Made by a program: the position numbers and the translations under genes
Shown here: positions 54,400-63,564 of the stretch, one piece after another
How the letters are laid out: every line of letters begins with the position of its first letter
Position numbering within the stretch: position 1 is the first letter of the stretch
Assembly (NCBI RefSeq): GCF_001310955.1
Contig: NZ_BAZX01000006.1
Span: 62,001-126,000, forward strand
DNA: 64,000 nt
Source: Marinifilum fragile JCM 15579
GTDB taxonomy: Bacteria; Bacteroidota; Bacteroidia; Bacteroidales; Marinifilaceae
Direction of reading: 5' to 3'
Notes under the pieces: generated by a model
Told to the model about the DNA's origin: nothing
What the model saw: only the letters and a program-made list of their open reading frames with translations
Database searches by the model: none

Positions 54400-56451
54400 A
54401 TGTCAACAGGAAAAATTGGAGTTACCAGTAACGATCTGTTTCCGATTATTAAAAAATTCTTGTATTCAGATCACGATATCTTTTTGAGAGAGATTGTTTC
54501 AAATGCAGTTGATGCAACACAAAAGTTGAAAACTTTGGCTTCAACTGGTGAATTCAAAGGAGAATTGGGTGACCTAACTGTTCGTGTGAACATTGATAAA
54601 GAAGCTAAAACCATTACCATTTCAGACCGTGGTATTGGTATGACTCAAGAAGAGATCGAAAAATATATCAATCAAATTGCATTCTCTGGAGCTGAGGAAT
54701 TCCTAGATAAATACAAAGATCAGGCGAATGCAATCATTGGTCACTTTGGTTTAGGGTTCTATTCTTCATTTATGGTATCAGATAAGGTTGATATCGTAAC
54801 TCTTTCACACAAAGAAGGAGCAAAAGCGGTAAAATGGAGTTGTGAAGGGAATCCAGAGTATACTTTAGAAGAAGTTGAGAAGGCAGAAAGAGGTACCGAC
54901 ATTGTAATGCATATTTCTGAAGAAGAGAAAGGTTTCTTGGAAGAAAGCCGCATTCAGGAATTGCTGAACAAGTACTGTAAATTCTTACCAATTGAGATTG
55001 CTTTTGGGAAGAAAAAAGACTGGAAAGATGGCAAGCAGGTAGAAACTGAAGAGGACAACGTAATTAACGATACAAACCCTGCATGGACCAAGAAGCCTGC
55101 TGATTTGAAAGATGAAGATTATAGCAGTTTCTATCGTCAGTTGTACCCAATGGGCGAGGATCCATTGTTCCACATTCACCTGAATGTGGATTATCCTTTC
55201 AACCTAACCGGTATTCTTTACTTCCCAAAAATCAAGAATAGTGTAGAAATTCAGAAGAACAAAATCCAGTTGTATTGCAACCAGGTTTTCGTAACTGATT
55301 CAGTAGAAGGAATTGTTCCTGAATTCTTGACTTTATTACATGGTGTAATTGATTCACCAGATATTCCATTGAATGTATCTCGTTCATACCTGCAGTCGGA
55401 TGGAAATGTGAAGAAAATTTCGAATCACATCACCAAAAAAGTTGCTGATAGCTTAATGGATATCTTCAAGAAAGATCGTACTGAGTTTGAAAACAAATGG
55501 GATGATCTTCGTTTATTTGTTCAGTATGGTATGTTGACTGAAGAGAAATTCTTCGACAGAGCGAATAAATTCTTCCTAATCAAAAATACCGAAGGAAAGT
55601 ATTTCACTTTGGAAGAGTACGAAGCAATCATCAAGGAAAATCAAACTGATAAAGACAACAATATCATCAATTTGTATGCAACCGATAAGGATGCTCAGTT
55701 CTCATATATTGAGGCTGCCAAAGCAAAAGGATATGATGTGTTGTTGATGGATAGCCAATTGGATAATCACATCATCAACCACTTGGAGCAGAAAGATACC
55801 AACAAGAAATATGTTCGTGTAGATTCTGATATTGTGGACAAGTTGATTCAAAAAGATGAAGTGAAAGAATCGAAATTATCAGAAGAAGAAAAAACTGATT
55901 TGATTCCTGTATTCAACTCACAATTGCCAACCGAAGGTGTGAACTATATGGTAACTTTCGAATCCTTAGGTGAGGAAGCACAACCATTAATGATTACTCA
56001 GGCAGAGTTTATGCGTCGTATGAAAGATATGGCAGCCATGAATGCTGGAATGGGATTCTATGGTGAATTGCCAGATTCTTATAATTTGGTGGTAAATACT
56101 GATCACGAATTGGTAGGAACCATTTTGAAAGACAAAGATGCGAAGTTAAGCGATAAGCTTACGGAAGTTTCAGCGAAACTGACTCCACTTTTTGAAGAGA
56201 GAGATGCTTTGGAAGCTTTGAAGAAAGACAAGAAAGAAGATGAAGTTCCTCAGGAAGAAAAGGATAAAATGGCTGATGTTCAGAAGCAAATTACCGAGGT
56301 AAATGCTGAAAAGGAAAGCTTGTTGAAAGAGTTTGGTAAAGACAACCAATTGGTTAAACAATTGATCGACCTTGCATTGTTAGCCAACAACATGCTAAAA
56401 GGAGAGGAGCTCGCTAAATTCGTGAAACGTAGCGTTCAGATGATCAAGTAA
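54400..56451 (+). CDS. htpG: Molecular chaperone HtpG (Hsp90)
   Basis: This 683-aa protein has the Hsp90 N-terminal ATPase motifs E-I-V-S-N-A-V-D-A (ATP/Mg), D-R-G-I-G-M-T, and G-H-F-G-L-G-F-Y-S-S-F-M, the middle-domain catalytic R-x-x-L-Q-S-D region (S-R-S-Y-L-Q-S-D-G-N), and a C-terminal dimerisation part rich in E/K. It lacks eukaryote-type linkers. It folds and protects client proteins in the cytoplasm. Transcribed alone and followed by a bidirectional terminator. Confidence 0.97.
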   Translation: MSTGKIGVTSNDLFPIIKKFLYSDHDIFLREIVSNAVDATQKLKTLASTGEFKGELGDLTVRVNIDKEAKTITISDRGIGMTQEEIEKYINQIAFSGAEEFLDKYKDQANAIIGHFGLGFYSSFMVSDKVDIVTLSHKEGAKAVKWSCEGNPEYTLEEVEKAERGTDIVMHISEEEKGFLEESRIQELLNKYCKFLPIEIAFGKKKDWKDGKQVETEEDNVINDTNPAWTKKPADLKDEDYSSFYRQLYPMGEDPLFHIHLNVDYPFNLTGILYFPKIKNSVEIQKNKIQLYCNQVFVTDSVEGIVPEFLTLLHGVIDSPDIPLNVSRSYLQSDGNVKKISNHITKKVADSLMDIFKKDRTEFENKWDDLRLFVQYGMLTEEKFFDRANKFFLIKNTEGKYFTLEEYEAIIKENQTDKDNNIINLYATDKDAQFSYIEAAKAKGYDVLLMDSQLDNHIINHLEQKDTNKKYVRVDSDIVDKLIQKDEVKESKLSEEEKTDLIPVFNSQLPTEGVNYMVTFESLGEEAQPLMITQAEFMRRMKDMAAMNAGMGFYGELPDSYNLVVNTDHELVGTILKDKDAKLSDKLTEVSAKLTPLFEERDALEALKKDKKEDEVPQEEKDKMADVQKQITEVNAEKESLLKEFGKDNQLVKQLIDLALLANNMLKGEELAKFVKRSVQMIK

Positions 56452-56474
56452 TGACCTGAATCATATATAAAATA

Positions 56475-56494
56475 AAAGCCCCAATCGGGGCTTT
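56475..56494. terminator. Bidirectional terminator between htpG and the helicase gene
   Basis: AAAGCCCC / GGGGCTTT stem with a 4-nt loop; T-rich tracts on both sides serve both convergent genes. Confidence 0.85.
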
Positions 56495-56496
56495 CT

Positions 56497-57828
56497 TTAT
56501 TTCTTTTTTAATTTATTTCTTTTTTTCTGATTTCGCTTCTTGTTTTCCATAGCCTTTTGTCTGCCTTTCGAACCCGAAGGTGTTTTCATGTTTTTGGCTT
56601 TTTTCTGATGGAAAGCTCCGGTATCTCTTCTTATGGTATTCTTAACCTTTACATTGCGAGTTTGAATTTTCTCATCTTCCAAAAGTTGTGAAGTGATTTC
56701 AACATCCAAAGGAACGGATTCCAATGAAACAGGTTTGCGAATCAAATCTTCGATCTTTTCCATCAATTCCTCTTCACCTTCGTTTACGAAGCTAATTGCG
56801 GTTCCTTCTTTCTCTGCACGACCTGTTCTACCTACACGGTGAACATACTCCACATAATTGGTAGGGATATCAAAATTGATTACATGACTCACATTTTCGA
56901 TATCAATACCACGGGCTGCCACATCCGAAGAAACCATTACTCTTGCTCGACCTTCTTTAAATGCATTCAAAGCATTAATACGAGTGTTTTGAGCTTTGTT
57001 GGAGTGAATTACACTTAGCTCTTCTCCTAAAATAGCTTCCAATCTGTCAACAATTCTGTCTGCATTTTTCTTGGTTTCGGTAAAAACCATCACCTTGTTA
57101 AACTCCTCTTTGTCTTCTAAAAGGTATTTTAACAAGTTTACCTTACTCAAAATATTAGGAACATGATATTGAATTTGCTGTATGTTCTTTACGGTTGTTG
57201 CCTGCGGAGCAACTTCAATTCTTTCTGGCATGAACAAGAAATCATCTGACATTTTTGCAACTGTATCCGAAAAGGTTGCAGAGAACAACAGATTTTGATG
57301 TTTTTCTGGCAAGATATCAAAGATGGCATTCAATTGAGGCATAAATCCAAGATCCATCATTTTGTCAGCTTCGTCGATCACCAAAGTTCTAACTTGAGAC
57401 ATTTTCAAAACTCTTGTCATGTAAATGTCCATCAAACGACCAGGAGTTGCAACCAAAATATCTACACCTTCATAAACCTTTTCTTTCTGAGTATTGATAT
57501 TTACACCACCATAAACGCCCAATGTACGAATATCCATGTATGGAGTCAACAATTCAATAGTTTCACATACCTGTAATACCAGCTCTCTGGTAGGAACAAC
57601 GATCAATGCTCTTGGATCCATTCCTTTTGCATAGTTCAATTTCATCAATATTGGCATCAAGTAAGCCAAAGTTTTACCTGTACCAGTTTGCGCAATACCA
57701 ATGATATCTTTTCCTGAACGAACAGGAGAAAATACTTGGTGTTGAATTTCTGTAGGTTTTTCAAATCCGGCTTCATCCAAAGCCATTCTAATTTGCTTAC
57801 TTAGTTTGATATCGTCAAATGAAATCAT
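56497..57828 (-). CDS. DEAD-box ATP-dependent RNA helicase (RhlE-like)
   Basis: This 443-aa protein has the Q motif (F-E-K-P-T-E-I-Q), Walker A A-Q-T-G-T-G-K-T, P-T-R-E-L, D-E-A-D (V-I-D-E-A-D-K-M-M-D), S-A-T and H-R-V-G-R-T-G-R motifs. The C-terminal tail is strongly basic (K-K-R-N-Q-K-K-R-N-K-L-K-K-K), which helps RNA binding. It unwinds RNA in the cytoplasm, for ribosome assembly or mRNA turnover. The RhlE-type name is based on length and short tail and is not certain. Confidence 0.93.
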   Translation of the reverse strand: MISFDDIKLSKQIRMALDEAGFEKPTEIQHQVFSPVRSGKDIIGIAQTGTGKTLAYLMPILMKLNYAKGMDPRALIVVPTRELVLQVCETIELLTPYMDIRTLGVYGGVNINTQKEKVYEGVDILVATPGRLMDIYMTRVLKMSQVRTLVIDEADKMMDLGFMPQLNAIFDILPEKHQNLLFSATFSDTVAKMSDDFLFMPERIEVAPQATTVKNIQQIQYHVPNILSKVNLLKYLLEDKEEFNKVMVFTETKKNADRIVDRLEAILGEELSVIHSNKAQNTRINALNAFKEGRARVMVSSDVAARGIDIENVSHVINFDIPTNYVEYVHRVGRTGRAEKEGTAISFVNEGEEELMEKIEDLIRKPVSLESVPLDVEITSQLLEDEKIQTRNVKVKNTIRRDTGAFHQKKAKNMKTPSGSKGRQKAMENKKRNQKKRNKLKKK

Positions 57829-57938
57829 TGCTCAAATTTTTTAGAAAAAGTTCCGCAAAAATAGGGAATTTTTAGTGAATGCCTAAATTTGTTAATGTGG
57901 AAATGTTCTCTAGGAATTATTCATTATATATCAATGAC

Positions 57939-58463
57939 TTACTTCCAGATTGTACTCACTTCGTTTTTTAAGGTGGCTATGGCTTTATCAATTTCCGCGT
58001 TCTGAATCTGCATATGTGATTCAATTACGGCTTTACTCAATCCAAGAGAGGAGTCGGTTGTTATCAATTGCGACGCCTCGGAATTGATAAGCTGAATGAT
58101 GTTTTCCTTTGCGGCTTTTATTTGTTTCCACAGCTCGCCAGAAACATACATTTGTTGAGATAAATTGTGTTCGAATTCTGTTCTAATTGCAGAAACCAAC
58201 TTTTGTTGCAACTGCTGATTGTTCATTCCAATAACATTTTCTCTTACAATTAATGATTCAGGATGAATACGTTCTAAAAAGATGATTAACCTCTCATAGG
58301 CTTGTAATCGAATGGGAGTGATTTCTTTTTGATTGTTTAAAAAGATTTCTTGTTTTCTTTTTTGTTCATCTCTTTTAAAAAAAGCTTTTATAACAAAGTA
58401 TGCCGTTGCAAAAACGACCAAGGATGGCAATATGTATTTACTTATCTCAAGAATACCTGTCAT
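57939..58463 (-). CDS. Membrane-anchored coiled-coil-like protein, DUF7935-like
   Basis: The 174-aa protein has one N-terminal membrane segment (L-P-S-L-V-V-F-A-T-A-Y-F-V-I) and a long helical cytoplasmic part with P-I-R-L-Q-A-Y-E-R-L-I-I-F-L-E-R-I-H-P and a late A-T-L-K-N-E-V. This matches a conserved family of Bacteroidota that I recall as DUF7935, without a known function. Single gene. Confidence 0.72.
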   Translation of the reverse strand: MTGILEISKYILPSLVVFATAYFVIKAFFKRDEQKRKQEIFLNNQKEITPIRLQAYERLIIFLERIHPESLIVRENVIGMNNQQLQQKLVSAIRTEFEHNLSQQMYVSGELWKQIKAAKENIIQLINSEASQLITTDSSLGLSKAVIESHMQIQNAEIDKAIATLKNEVSTIWK

Positions 58464-58502
58464 TTTTTTAGGTTTTAGTTTAATTTTTCGTTTTTAGTAC
58501 AT

Positions 58503-58579
58503 CCCCTGTATGTTTAAAAACAGTATCTTTACATGCAGTAAGCAAAATTTTGTAAACCACTATATTTTGTTTACAGGGG
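58503..58579. repeat. Spaced inverted repeat upstream of the aspartate aminotransferase gene
   Basis: CCCCTGTA (58503-58510) and TACAGGGG (58572-58579) form an 8-bp perfect pair, extending imperfectly on the outside (ACAT/GACAT). A TATCTTTA -7-like sequence lies between them. It may be an operator or a chance dyad. Confidence 0.4.
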
Positions 58580-58636
58580 GACATTATTTTAACAAAAGTA
58601 TTAACCAAATTTTTAAATCCCTAAATTAAATTTAGA

Positions 58637-59830
58637 ATGTTGAAAGTTTCGGACCGTATTGCAGCGATGGAATTATCTCCAACGCTGGCAATGTCACAGA
58701 AAAGTAGAGAAATGAAAGCTCAGGGAATCGATGTGATTAACCTGAGTGTTGGTGAACCTGATTTTGACACCCCTGATCATATCAAGAAAGCAGCGCAGAA
58801 GGCAATTGATGATAATTATTCGCATTATTCGCCAGTTCCTGGGTTTCTTGAGTTGCGTCAGGCTGTTGTAAATAAACTAAAACGTGAGAATGGATTAGAT
58901 TATACAGTAGATCAGATTGTAGTATCAAACGGAGCGAAACAGTCAATTGTCAATGCCATGATGAGCATTGTGAACAAAGGAGATGAGGTAATCATTCCTT
59001 CGCCATTTTGGGTAAGCTACAGCGAAATTGTAAAACTTGCCGAAGGCAAATGTGTTTTTATTCCGGCAAGCATTGATCAGGACTTTAAAATTACACCAGA
59101 ACAGTTAGAAAAGGCAATTACATCCAAAACAAAGGCTTTTTTGTTCAGTTCTCCAAGTAATCCAACAGGTAGTCTTTATTCAAAAGAAGAATTAAGAGCT
59201 TTAGCTGATGTTTTCGTAAAACATCCAGATATTGTAGTATTATCTGATGAAATTTATGAGCACATTAACTATGTTGGCGCACATGAAAGCATGGCCCAAT
59301 TTGCTGACATGAAAGACCGTGTTGTTGTGATCAATGGTGTTTCTAAAGGATATGCAATGACAGGTTGGAGGATTGGCTATATTGCGGCTCCATTATGGAT
59401 TGCAAAAGCATGTGGGAAGTTACAAGGACAGATGACGTCAGGTGCATCTTCGATTGCACAAATGGCTTCTGTATCAGCATTGGATGGTGATCAATCTAGT
59501 GTTGTATCCATGAGAAAGGCATTTAAGAAGAGAAGAGATTTGGCATTGACACAATTAAAAGAAGTGCCAGGTTTTGAAATTCGCGAGCCGAAAGGTGCTT
59601 TTTACCTATTTCCTCAGGTAAACCAGATTTTTGGAAAATCGAATGGCAATATTACCATAAATAACGCCACCGATTTGAGTTTGTATTTGTTGGAATCAGC
59701 GAATGTAGCAACCGTAACGGGAGAAGCTTTTGGTGCTCCTGAATGTTTGCGATTATCTTATGCAACAAGCGAGGAGCAAATGGCAGAAGCAATTCGCAGA
59801 ATTAAATCTGCTATTGAGAAATTGAAATAA
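58637..59830 (+). CDS. Aspartate aminotransferase (class I, type Ib-like)
   Basis: This 397-aa PLP enzyme has S-V-G-E-P-D-F-D-T-P, Y-S-P-V-P-G, N-G-A-K-Q-S, S-P-S-N-P-T-G, L-S-D-E-I-Y-E-H-I and the PLP Lys in N-G-V-S-K-G-Y-A-M-T-G-W-R-I-G-Y. These are features of the AspC/AspB thermophile-like (Ib) group. It interconverts aspartate and oxaloacetate with glutamate/2-oxoglutarate in the cytoplasm, feeding the Asp pathway that starts at thrA. Terminator follows. Confidence 0.92.
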   Translation: MLKVSDRIAAMELSPTLAMSQKSREMKAQGIDVINLSVGEPDFDTPDHIKKAAQKAIDDNYSHYSPVPGFLELRQAVVNKLKRENGLDYTVDQIVVSNGAKQSIVNAMMSIVNKGDEVIIPSPFWVSYSEIVKLAEGKCVFIPASIDQDFKITPEQLEKAITSKTKAFLFSSPSNPTGSLYSKEELRALADVFVKHPDIVVLSDEIYEHINYVGAHESMAQFADMKDRVVVINGVSKGYAMTGWRIGYIAAPLWIAKACGKLQGQMTSGASSIAQMASVSALDGDQSSVVSMRKAFKKRRDLALTQLKEVPGFEIREPKGAFYLFPQVNQIFGKSNGNITINNATDLSLYLLESANVATVTGEAFGAPECLRLSYATSEEQMAEAIRRIKSAIEKLK

Positions 59831-59851
59831 TATCTTAAGCATATAAGATGA

Positions 59852-59881
59852 AGCCAGTACAAAATGTACTGGCTTTTTTTG
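59852..59881 (+). terminator. Intrinsic terminator of the aminotransferase gene
   Basis: AGCCAGTAC / GTACTGGCT perfect stem with a 5-nt loop and seven T. Confidence 0.92.
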
Positions 59882-59972
59882 TGTTTATAATCAATTGTTA
59901 AAAAATTATAAAAAACAAAAATGATAGGTGGGGGATTGCATGATTAAATTGGTTTAACAATAAACTATCATC

Positions 59973-60617
59973 ATGAAAAACAAAATTTTATCAACCTTAT
60001 TGATTGTCTTATTGGCAAGCAATTTTTTAATGGCACAACATGTTTATCATTCCTACGATAGACCTAAAACATCCAAACATTTAACTGATCAATCTGGAAA
60101 AGTGGAATCAAAAGGAGATAATTTTGAAGTAGGATTCCACTATGGACCTGCATGGACTTCGGGAAATACAAAGGACTTTGCAAGACAAGGAAATGCCTTT
60201 AGTATGAATCTTGGGGCCAATAATGGTAGGGTATATTTTGGAACGGAGTTTAGTATTACCAGTTGGAAAGATTACCAGGCAACGCCTGAAGCTAAAGAAT
60301 TGAATTTTAATGAAACTAACTTTCTGTGGTTGGTGCAAACCAAGCTGTTTTTAGGCGAAGGAAATGTTCAGCCGTATATCGGTTGTGGAACAGATTTGAT
60401 AAGTTTTGGTGAAGCCATATTAACAGCGGAAGATGAGGAAGAAGACGGTTATTATTCCAGTTACTATGAGGAAGAAAAGAATTATAATACATGGTTTGTT
60501 CCAAGTTTCGGTTTACGATGGAAAATGGGCAAAGATTTAAGTGGTAATGTAGGCTTAAGTGCAGATTTGTCCAGAAATTATAGTTATACAAGATTACAAG
60601 TCGGTATTGTTTTTTAA
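59973..60617 (+). CDS. Outer-membrane beta-barrel-like protein, paralog 1
   Basis: The 214-aa protein has a signal peptide (cleavage near L-M-A-Q) followed by alternating beta-strand-like sequence: E-V-G-F-H-Y-G-P-A-W-T-S-G-N-T, V-Y-F-G-T-E-F, P-Y-I-G-C-G-T-D-L and a final strand Y-T-R-L-Q-V-G-I-V-F. This is typical of small outer-membrane barrels. An acidic loop (E-D-E-E-E-D-G) lies before the last strands. Next gene is its paralog, 12 bp away. Function unknown. Confidence 0.8.
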   Translation: MKNKILSTLLIVLLASNFLMAQHVYHSYDRPKTSKHLTDQSGKVESKGDNFEVGFHYGPAWTSGNTKDFARQGNAFSMNLGANNGRVYFGTEFSITSWKDYQATPEAKELNFNETNFLWLVQTKLFLGEGNVQPYIGCGTDLISFGEAILTAEDEEEDGYYSSYYEEEKNYNTWFVPSFGLRWKMGKDLSGNVGLSADLSRNYSYTRLQVGIVF

Positions 60618-60629
60618 TTCATTGAGAGC

Positions 60630-61271
60630 ATGTTTTTTCAAAAAAATAGTCTTCTGTTGGTTCTATTAATATTTTGCTGGCTAACATCTCAATCGCAAGA
60701 GAAATACTATCAATATTCAAAAAGGACGAGTAAAAATAAAGTAGATCTTGATTTGATAACAGAGTTTGAAATTGGCTTTCATGCAGGACCGAACTGGACA
60801 ATAGGGAATACAAGAAAAATAGCCAGGTTTGGTCAGGTTTACAGTCTGAATATGGGGTGGAATGATGGGAAGTTTTACTTTGGAACAGAATTTAATTTAA
60901 GGTTTTGGGATGAAATTTTAAATGATTCCAAAGCCGATCGAGTTGATTTTAATAATCAACAATTCCTTTGGTTGTTACATATGAAGTATTATGTGATAAA
61001 AGGTGATGTACAGCCTTTCTTGGGTGTTGGAACGGATTTGTTGTCACTTATTGATCAAGCATTAAACCCCTCGGAAGATGAATATGTTGATTATAGAAAT
61101 GATGAAAAACAAAAGTTTCTCAATTATAATGCATGGTTTGTACCAACGCTTGGTGTTCGATTTAAAATAAGAAGGTACATGTTTGCAGAAATAAGTTCAA
61201 CGATTGATATTTCTGACAATTACAATTCAATGCGACTGCAAGTAGGTTTTATTTATCAACCACAGTTATAA
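60630..61271 (+). CDS. Outer-membrane beta-barrel-like protein, paralog 2
   Basis: The 213-aa protein has a signal peptide (L-T-S-Q-S-Q) and matches paralog 1 along its length: E-I-G-F-H-A-G-P-N-W-T-I-G-N-T, F-Y-F-G-T-E-F-N-L, Q-P-F-L-G-V-G-T-D-L-L-S, N-A-W-F-V-P-T-L-G-V-R-F and M-R-L-Q-V-G-F-I-Y. The pair looks like a tandem duplication with about one-third to one-half identity by eye. Co-transcribed, with a bidirectional terminator downstream. Function unknown. Confidence 0.8.
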   Translation: MFFQKNSLLLVLLIFCWLTSQSQEKYYQYSKRTSKNKVDLDLITEFEIGFHAGPNWTIGNTRKIARFGQVYSLNMGWNDGKFYFGTEFNLRFWDEILNDSKADRVDFNNQQFLWLLHMKYYVIKGDVQPFLGVGTDLLSLIDQALNPSEDEYVDYRNDEKQKFLNYNAWFVPTLGVRFKIRRYMFAEISSTIDISDNYNSMRLQVGFIYQPQL

Positions 61272-61278
61272 TACAAAA

Positions 61279-61307
61279 AAACTCCCCCAAAAAGTTGGAG
61301 GAGTTTT
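61279..61307. terminator. Bidirectional terminator between paralog 2 and the flavodiiron gene
   Basis: AAACTCCCCCAA / TTGGAGGAGTTT (one mismatch); T-rich on both sides. Confidence 0.8.
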
Positions 61308-61328
61308 ATATATCTGGTATTGATTTAC

Positions 61329-62528
61329 TTACGAATATAATTCTTTCAATCGTTTTGCCATACCATCTGCAAGAGCTTCACATTGGTCGAAATCTTCTTG
61401 TCCGGGAGCACATAATGCTTCAGGAGTAACTTCGATGGTTTCCCATTTAATGTTTTCAGCAAATTTATTTAGACGTTTAAGGCCACCGCCTCCCCACGAT
61501 TTAGAACCGAATACACCAAGTACATGATCTTTAACTCCCATGTGCTCTAATTCGTTGATCAAAGTTTCCATTGTTGGGAACACATCACCATTGTATGCGC
61601 AACTACCCAAAATTACTCCACGATATCTGAAAATATCATTGATGATGTAAGAAGGGTGAGTTTTAGATGAATCGTGAATACGGATTTTCTTGATTCCTTT
61701 TCTTACCAAATGACGAGCAATGTTATCAGCCATTTTTTCAGTATTACCGTACATTGAAGAATAAACGATTACACATCCTTCATCCGTTTTGTACTGGCTC
61801 CACTTGTCGTATTTGGCAACAATATCAGCAATGTGAGTTCTCCAGATTGGACCGTGAGTTGCACAGATCATTTTGATTTCCAAGCCACCTAATTTCTGTA
61901 GTGCATTTTGAGTTGGACGACCGTATTTACCAACAATATTTGAATAGTAACGGCTAATTTCTTCTTCCAGGTAATCCAAATCAAGCTCATCGTCGAAAAT
62001 GCCACCATCAAGAGTACCGAAAGCACCAAAAGCATCACCAGAGAAAAGGATTCCATTGTTCGATTCGAATGTTACCATAGTTTCTGGCCAGTGTAACATT
62101 GGAACCATGTAGAAGTTTAATTTGTGTTCACCCAAATCGATACTATCACCTTCGCGAACTTCCATTAAATTGTCTTTAACACCATAAAAACGTTCCAACA
62201 TAGGGAAGGTTTTTTTGTTTCCTACAATTTTCATTTCTGGATAGCGCTCCACCAAAGAACGAATAGAACCAGAGTGATCAGGTTCCATGTGATTCACAAT
62301 TAGGTAATCCGCTTTTCGACCATCAAGTACTTCCTCAATATTGTCAAGGTATTCATCCATTGTACCTTTTTCAACAGTGTCAACAATGGCTACCTTCTCA
62401 TCTACAATTACATATGAGTTATAAGCAACACCCTTTGGCAATGGCCAGTAGTTCTCAAAAATGTGGGTTCTACGGTCATTTGTTCCTACCCAATAAATTT
62501 TCTCAGTAATGTTGTTCTTATTGTGCAT
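61329..62528 (-). CDS. Flavodiiron protein (oxygen/NO reductase)
   Basis: This 399-aa protein has an N-terminal metallo-beta-lactamase-like diiron domain (about 1-250) with the signature H-M-E-P-D-H-S-G-S, L-H-W-P-E-T, F-S-G-D-A-F-G and C-A-T-H-G-P, and a C-terminal flavodoxin domain (about 253-399; S-S-M-Y-G-N-T-E-K-M-A). Such enzymes reduce O2 to water or NO to N2O in the cytoplasm of anaerobes and need an external rubredoxin-type donor; no rubredoxin domain is fused. A dyad lies 44 bp upstream, and a Crp/Fnr gene lies upstream in the same direction. Confidence 0.95.
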   Translation of the reverse strand: MHNKNNITEKIYWVGTNDRRTHIFENYWPLPKGVAYNSYVIVDEKVAIVDTVEKGTMDEYLDNIEEVLDGRKADYLIVNHMEPDHSGSIRSLVERYPEMKIVGNKKTFPMLERFYGVKDNLMEVREGDSIDLGEHKLNFYMVPMLHWPETMVTFESNNGILFSGDAFGAFGTLDGGIFDDELDLDYLEEEISRYYSNIVGKYGRPTQNALQKLGGLEIKMICATHGPIWRTHIADIVAKYDKWSQYKTDEGCVIVYSSMYGNTEKMADNIARHLVRKGIKKIRIHDSSKTHPSYIINDIFRYRGVILGSCAYNGDVFPTMETLINELEHMGVKDHVLGVFGSKSWGGGGLKRLNKFAENIKWETIEVTPEALCAPGQEDFDQCEALADGMAKRLKELYS

Positions 62529-62571
62529 TTCTTATTGTTTTGAAATATTTTGCATTTTCAGACTTTAAAAT

Positions 62572-62607
62572 CTTTTTGATAATCGTATTGTTTCGAGAAT
62601 CAAAAAG
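62572..62607. promoter_or_regulatory. Dyad upstream of the flavodiiron gene
   Basis: CTTTTTGAT and ATCAAAAAG are perfect 9-bp inverted arms with an 18-nt spacer, 44 bp before the start of the flavodiiron gene (minus strand). TTGAT/ATCAA are the half-sites of Fnr boxes, but Fnr boxes have a 4-nt spacer, so this may be an operator for a larger dimer or a leader hairpin. Confidence 0.4.
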
Positions 62608-62732
62608 GTTGAAAGACGAAGCAATCCTCTTAGTTAAAAACAAATAAAGAGAAGCCTTGTTTTCAGGGCACAAAATTAAGAATTAATTTTTTTCTTAAAT
62701 CAGAAAAGAACATGTTCTTGAAAAAAAATGAC

Positions 62733-63404
62733 CTATTGTTGAAGAAGTCGGATTAGTTGCTGCCTATTTAGGATTTTGATATCTCTTCTATGAGTTTCTA
62801 TTAATCCTTCTTGTTCCATTTCTTTTAAACTCCTGGCAAAGGATGGTCGGGTTACCCCAAAAAACTGTGCCATTTCTGATTGAGATTTCGGCAAGGTAAC
62901 CTGTACCTTGTCAGGGGCAGCCAATTTTAAAATGTAATTGGCCAATTTACCTTTTATGGTTTTAAAATTCAAAAACATCAGTTTGTTGGCCAGAAACTGA
63001 CTTCGATTTGAAATTAGATTCAGATAGTTGATAAGGAATACTTTATTCTTTTGAAACAGATCAACAACCGACTCTTTTGCCAAAGTGAAGATTTCCACAT
63101 CCTCATTCGCTGTTACATTCACTGGAAACTGATTTCTTTGTCCGAATAAAAAGGCGGAAGCAATGGGATAGGGCGCCATAATATCCTCAATTTTTATGCT
63201 CTTTCCCGATGGATCAAGCATTTCTCCTTTCACACTGCCTTTCATTACGATCATTAAATGTTCACAACGATCTTCACGAAAGGCAACCATGTCACCTTTT
63301 GAATATTTCCTGATTTTATACTGAGTACCCAGCAACAGAGATTCCATTTCTTCCGGAGTAATTCCTCTAAAAACTGGTGATTGAGAGAGTTGTTGAAATA
63401 GCAT
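62733..63404 (-). CDS. Crp/Fnr-family transcription regulator
   Basis: The 223-aa protein has a cyclic-nucleotide-binding-like beta-roll (about 10-125; G-D-M-V-A-F-R-E-D-R-C-E) and a C-terminal winged helix (about 150-223; S-Q-S-E-M-A-Q-F-F-G-V-T-R-P-S-F-A-R-S-L). It has no N-terminal Cys cluster, so it is not a classical FeS-type Fnr; heme or another effector is possible. The position next to a flavodiiron gene suggests O2/NO response (inference). It is read in the same direction as the flavodiiron gene, 204 bp apart. Confidence 0.92.
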   Translation of the reverse strand: MLFQQLSQSPVFRGITPEEMESLLLGTQYKIRKYSKGDMVAFREDRCEHLMIVMKGSVKGEMLDPSGKSIKIEDIMAPYPIASAFLFGQRNQFPVNVTANEDVEIFTLAKESVVDLFQKNKVFLINYLNLISNRSQFLANKLMFLNFKTIKGKLANYILKLAAPDKVQVTLPKSQSEMAQFFGVTRPSFARSLKEMEQEGLIETHRRDIKILNRQQLIRLLQQ

Positions 63405-63564
63405 TTTGTTGTTCCAATTATTATTTTCTCAATGATACGGGTTTCCAAGCAATCTTCAAAAAATAAAAGAGGATTTTGTCCTTTTCTGGTGAATGAGGAC
63501 CAAGCTCTGAATTGTCTATAATAAGATATACTTAGTCACGAAAATCTCCATTACTCATTAACTT

